The translations under genes and the position numbers were made by a program. Source: Ignavibacteriales bacterium (GTDB lineage Bacteria > Bacteroidota > Ignavibacteria > Ignavibacteriales > Ignavibacteriaceae). From it: a stretch of 5,810 nt of DNA. Shown here piece after piece: positions 5,483-5,810 of this stretch. Position 1 is the stretch's first letter; every line of letters starts with the position of its first letter. Below the pieces are notes generated by a model that ran no database searches, had not been told where the DNA came from, and was given only the letters and a program-made list of their open reading frames with translations. The stretch is taken from contig JAGUXE010000302.1 in the NCBI GenBank assembly GCA_020061995.1, forward strand, positions 1 to 5,810, read 5' to 3'.

Positions 5483-5810
5483 TAATTATGATTCATTCAC
5501 ATATAATCTTGTTCAATTAGTTGGTTCGTTTGGACATAGAATAATTGTGAAAAGAAATGATAAGATAACTTTGGATGAAATTGCAGACTTAAAACCGGAT
5601 AAAATTTTAATATCTCCAGGGCCCGGTAAACCGGAAGATTCAAAAATATCTATTGATACAATTAAAGAATTTGGTAATTCAACTCCTATTCTTGGAGTTT
5701 GCTTGGGGCATCAAGCTATTGGAATCGTTTTTGGCGGAAATGTTATTAAGACCAAAAACCTCATGCATGGAAAAGTTTCTCTTATCCTTCATGACAATAA
5801 AACTATTTTC
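5463..5810 (+). CDS. trpG: Anthranilate synthase component II, glutamine amidotransferase (partial, 3' end cut by window)
   Basis: TrpG hydrolyses glutamine and passes ammonia to TrpE. The frame starts at ATG 5463, with GAGG 6 nt upstream inside trpE, and stays open for 116 codons to the window edge; a whole protein is about 190-200 residues. The class I amidotransferase fold is clear: M-N-I-L-V-I-D-N-Y-D-S-F-T-Y-N-L at the start, S51-P-G-P-G55 for the oxyanion loop, the nucleophile Cys80 in G-V-C-L-G-H-Q, and M101-H-G-K104. The His-Glu pair of the triad is beyond the window. The same sequence family also serves para-aminobenzoate synthesis (PabA), and some bacteria share one subunit; the 20-nt overlap with trpE argues for TrpG here. 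The overlap suggests translational coupling and equal amounts of the two subunits. Confidence 0.95.
   Translation, partial: MNILVIDNYDSFTYNLVQLVGSFGHRIIVKRNDKITLDEIADLKPDKILISPGPGKPEDSKISIDTIKEFGNSTPILGVCLGHQAIGIVFGGNVIKTKNLMHGKVSLILHDNKTIF

Noticed and set aside
1..5810. Search for mobile elements, CRISPR arrays, defence systems and tRNA genes
   Set aside because: Nothing resembling transposase, integrase, regularly spaced repeats, attachment sites or a tRNA cloverleaf was seen; the window is a housekeeping region.

Overview
The window is AT-rich bacterial DNA that most resembles Ignavibacteria or a related lineage of the Bacteroidota/Chlorobiota group. The clearest sign is the C-terminal fragment at the left edge, which has the form of a type IX secretion (Por) type A sorting domain of the LGQEV...SGVYIYSL...KMTLLK kind common in that group. 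This placement is an inference from motif style and base composition; no ribosomal RNA or other direct marker is present.

Layout. Positions 1-162 (+) hold the 3' end of a secreted-protein gene. Positions 209-3650 (-) hold a tightly packed five-gene operon, read right to left: panD (aspartate 1-decarboxylase), a small secreted protein of unknown function, a membrane-anchored LytR_C-domain protein, rsfS (ribosome silencing factor) and argS (arginyl-tRNA synthetase). Gaps are 25, 42 and 8 nt, followed by an 11-nt overlap. The last three genes all appear to start with TTG. A good sigma-70-like promoter (TTGAAA-17-TATCAT) lies just upstream of panD.

Positions 3651-4006 form a divergent control region. 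On the + strand it carries a TTGACA-17-TAATTT promoter, then a 30-codon leader ORF with tandem Trp codons in the context Ser-Phe-Trp-Trp-Phe-Tyr. A perfect 11-bp terminator hairpin with a U-run follows, about 20 nt before the trpE start. This is a textbook-style tryptophan attenuator. trpE (anthranilate synthase component I, 491 aa from ATG 4007) follows, and trpG (glutamine amidotransferase component II) overlaps its end by 20 nt and runs off the right edge.

How the genes work together. TrpE and TrpG form anthranilate synthase, the committed step of tryptophan synthesis. Their transcription is apparently gated by translation of the leader peptide, and TrpE also keeps the residues associated with feedback binding of Trp. 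The opposite operon mixes beta-alanine/pantothenate supply (panD), translation (rsfS, argS) and two envelope proteins. The most notable items are the intact trp attenuator and the unrecognised exported protein between panD and the LytR_C gene. I saw no mobile element, CRISPR array, tRNA or rRNA.
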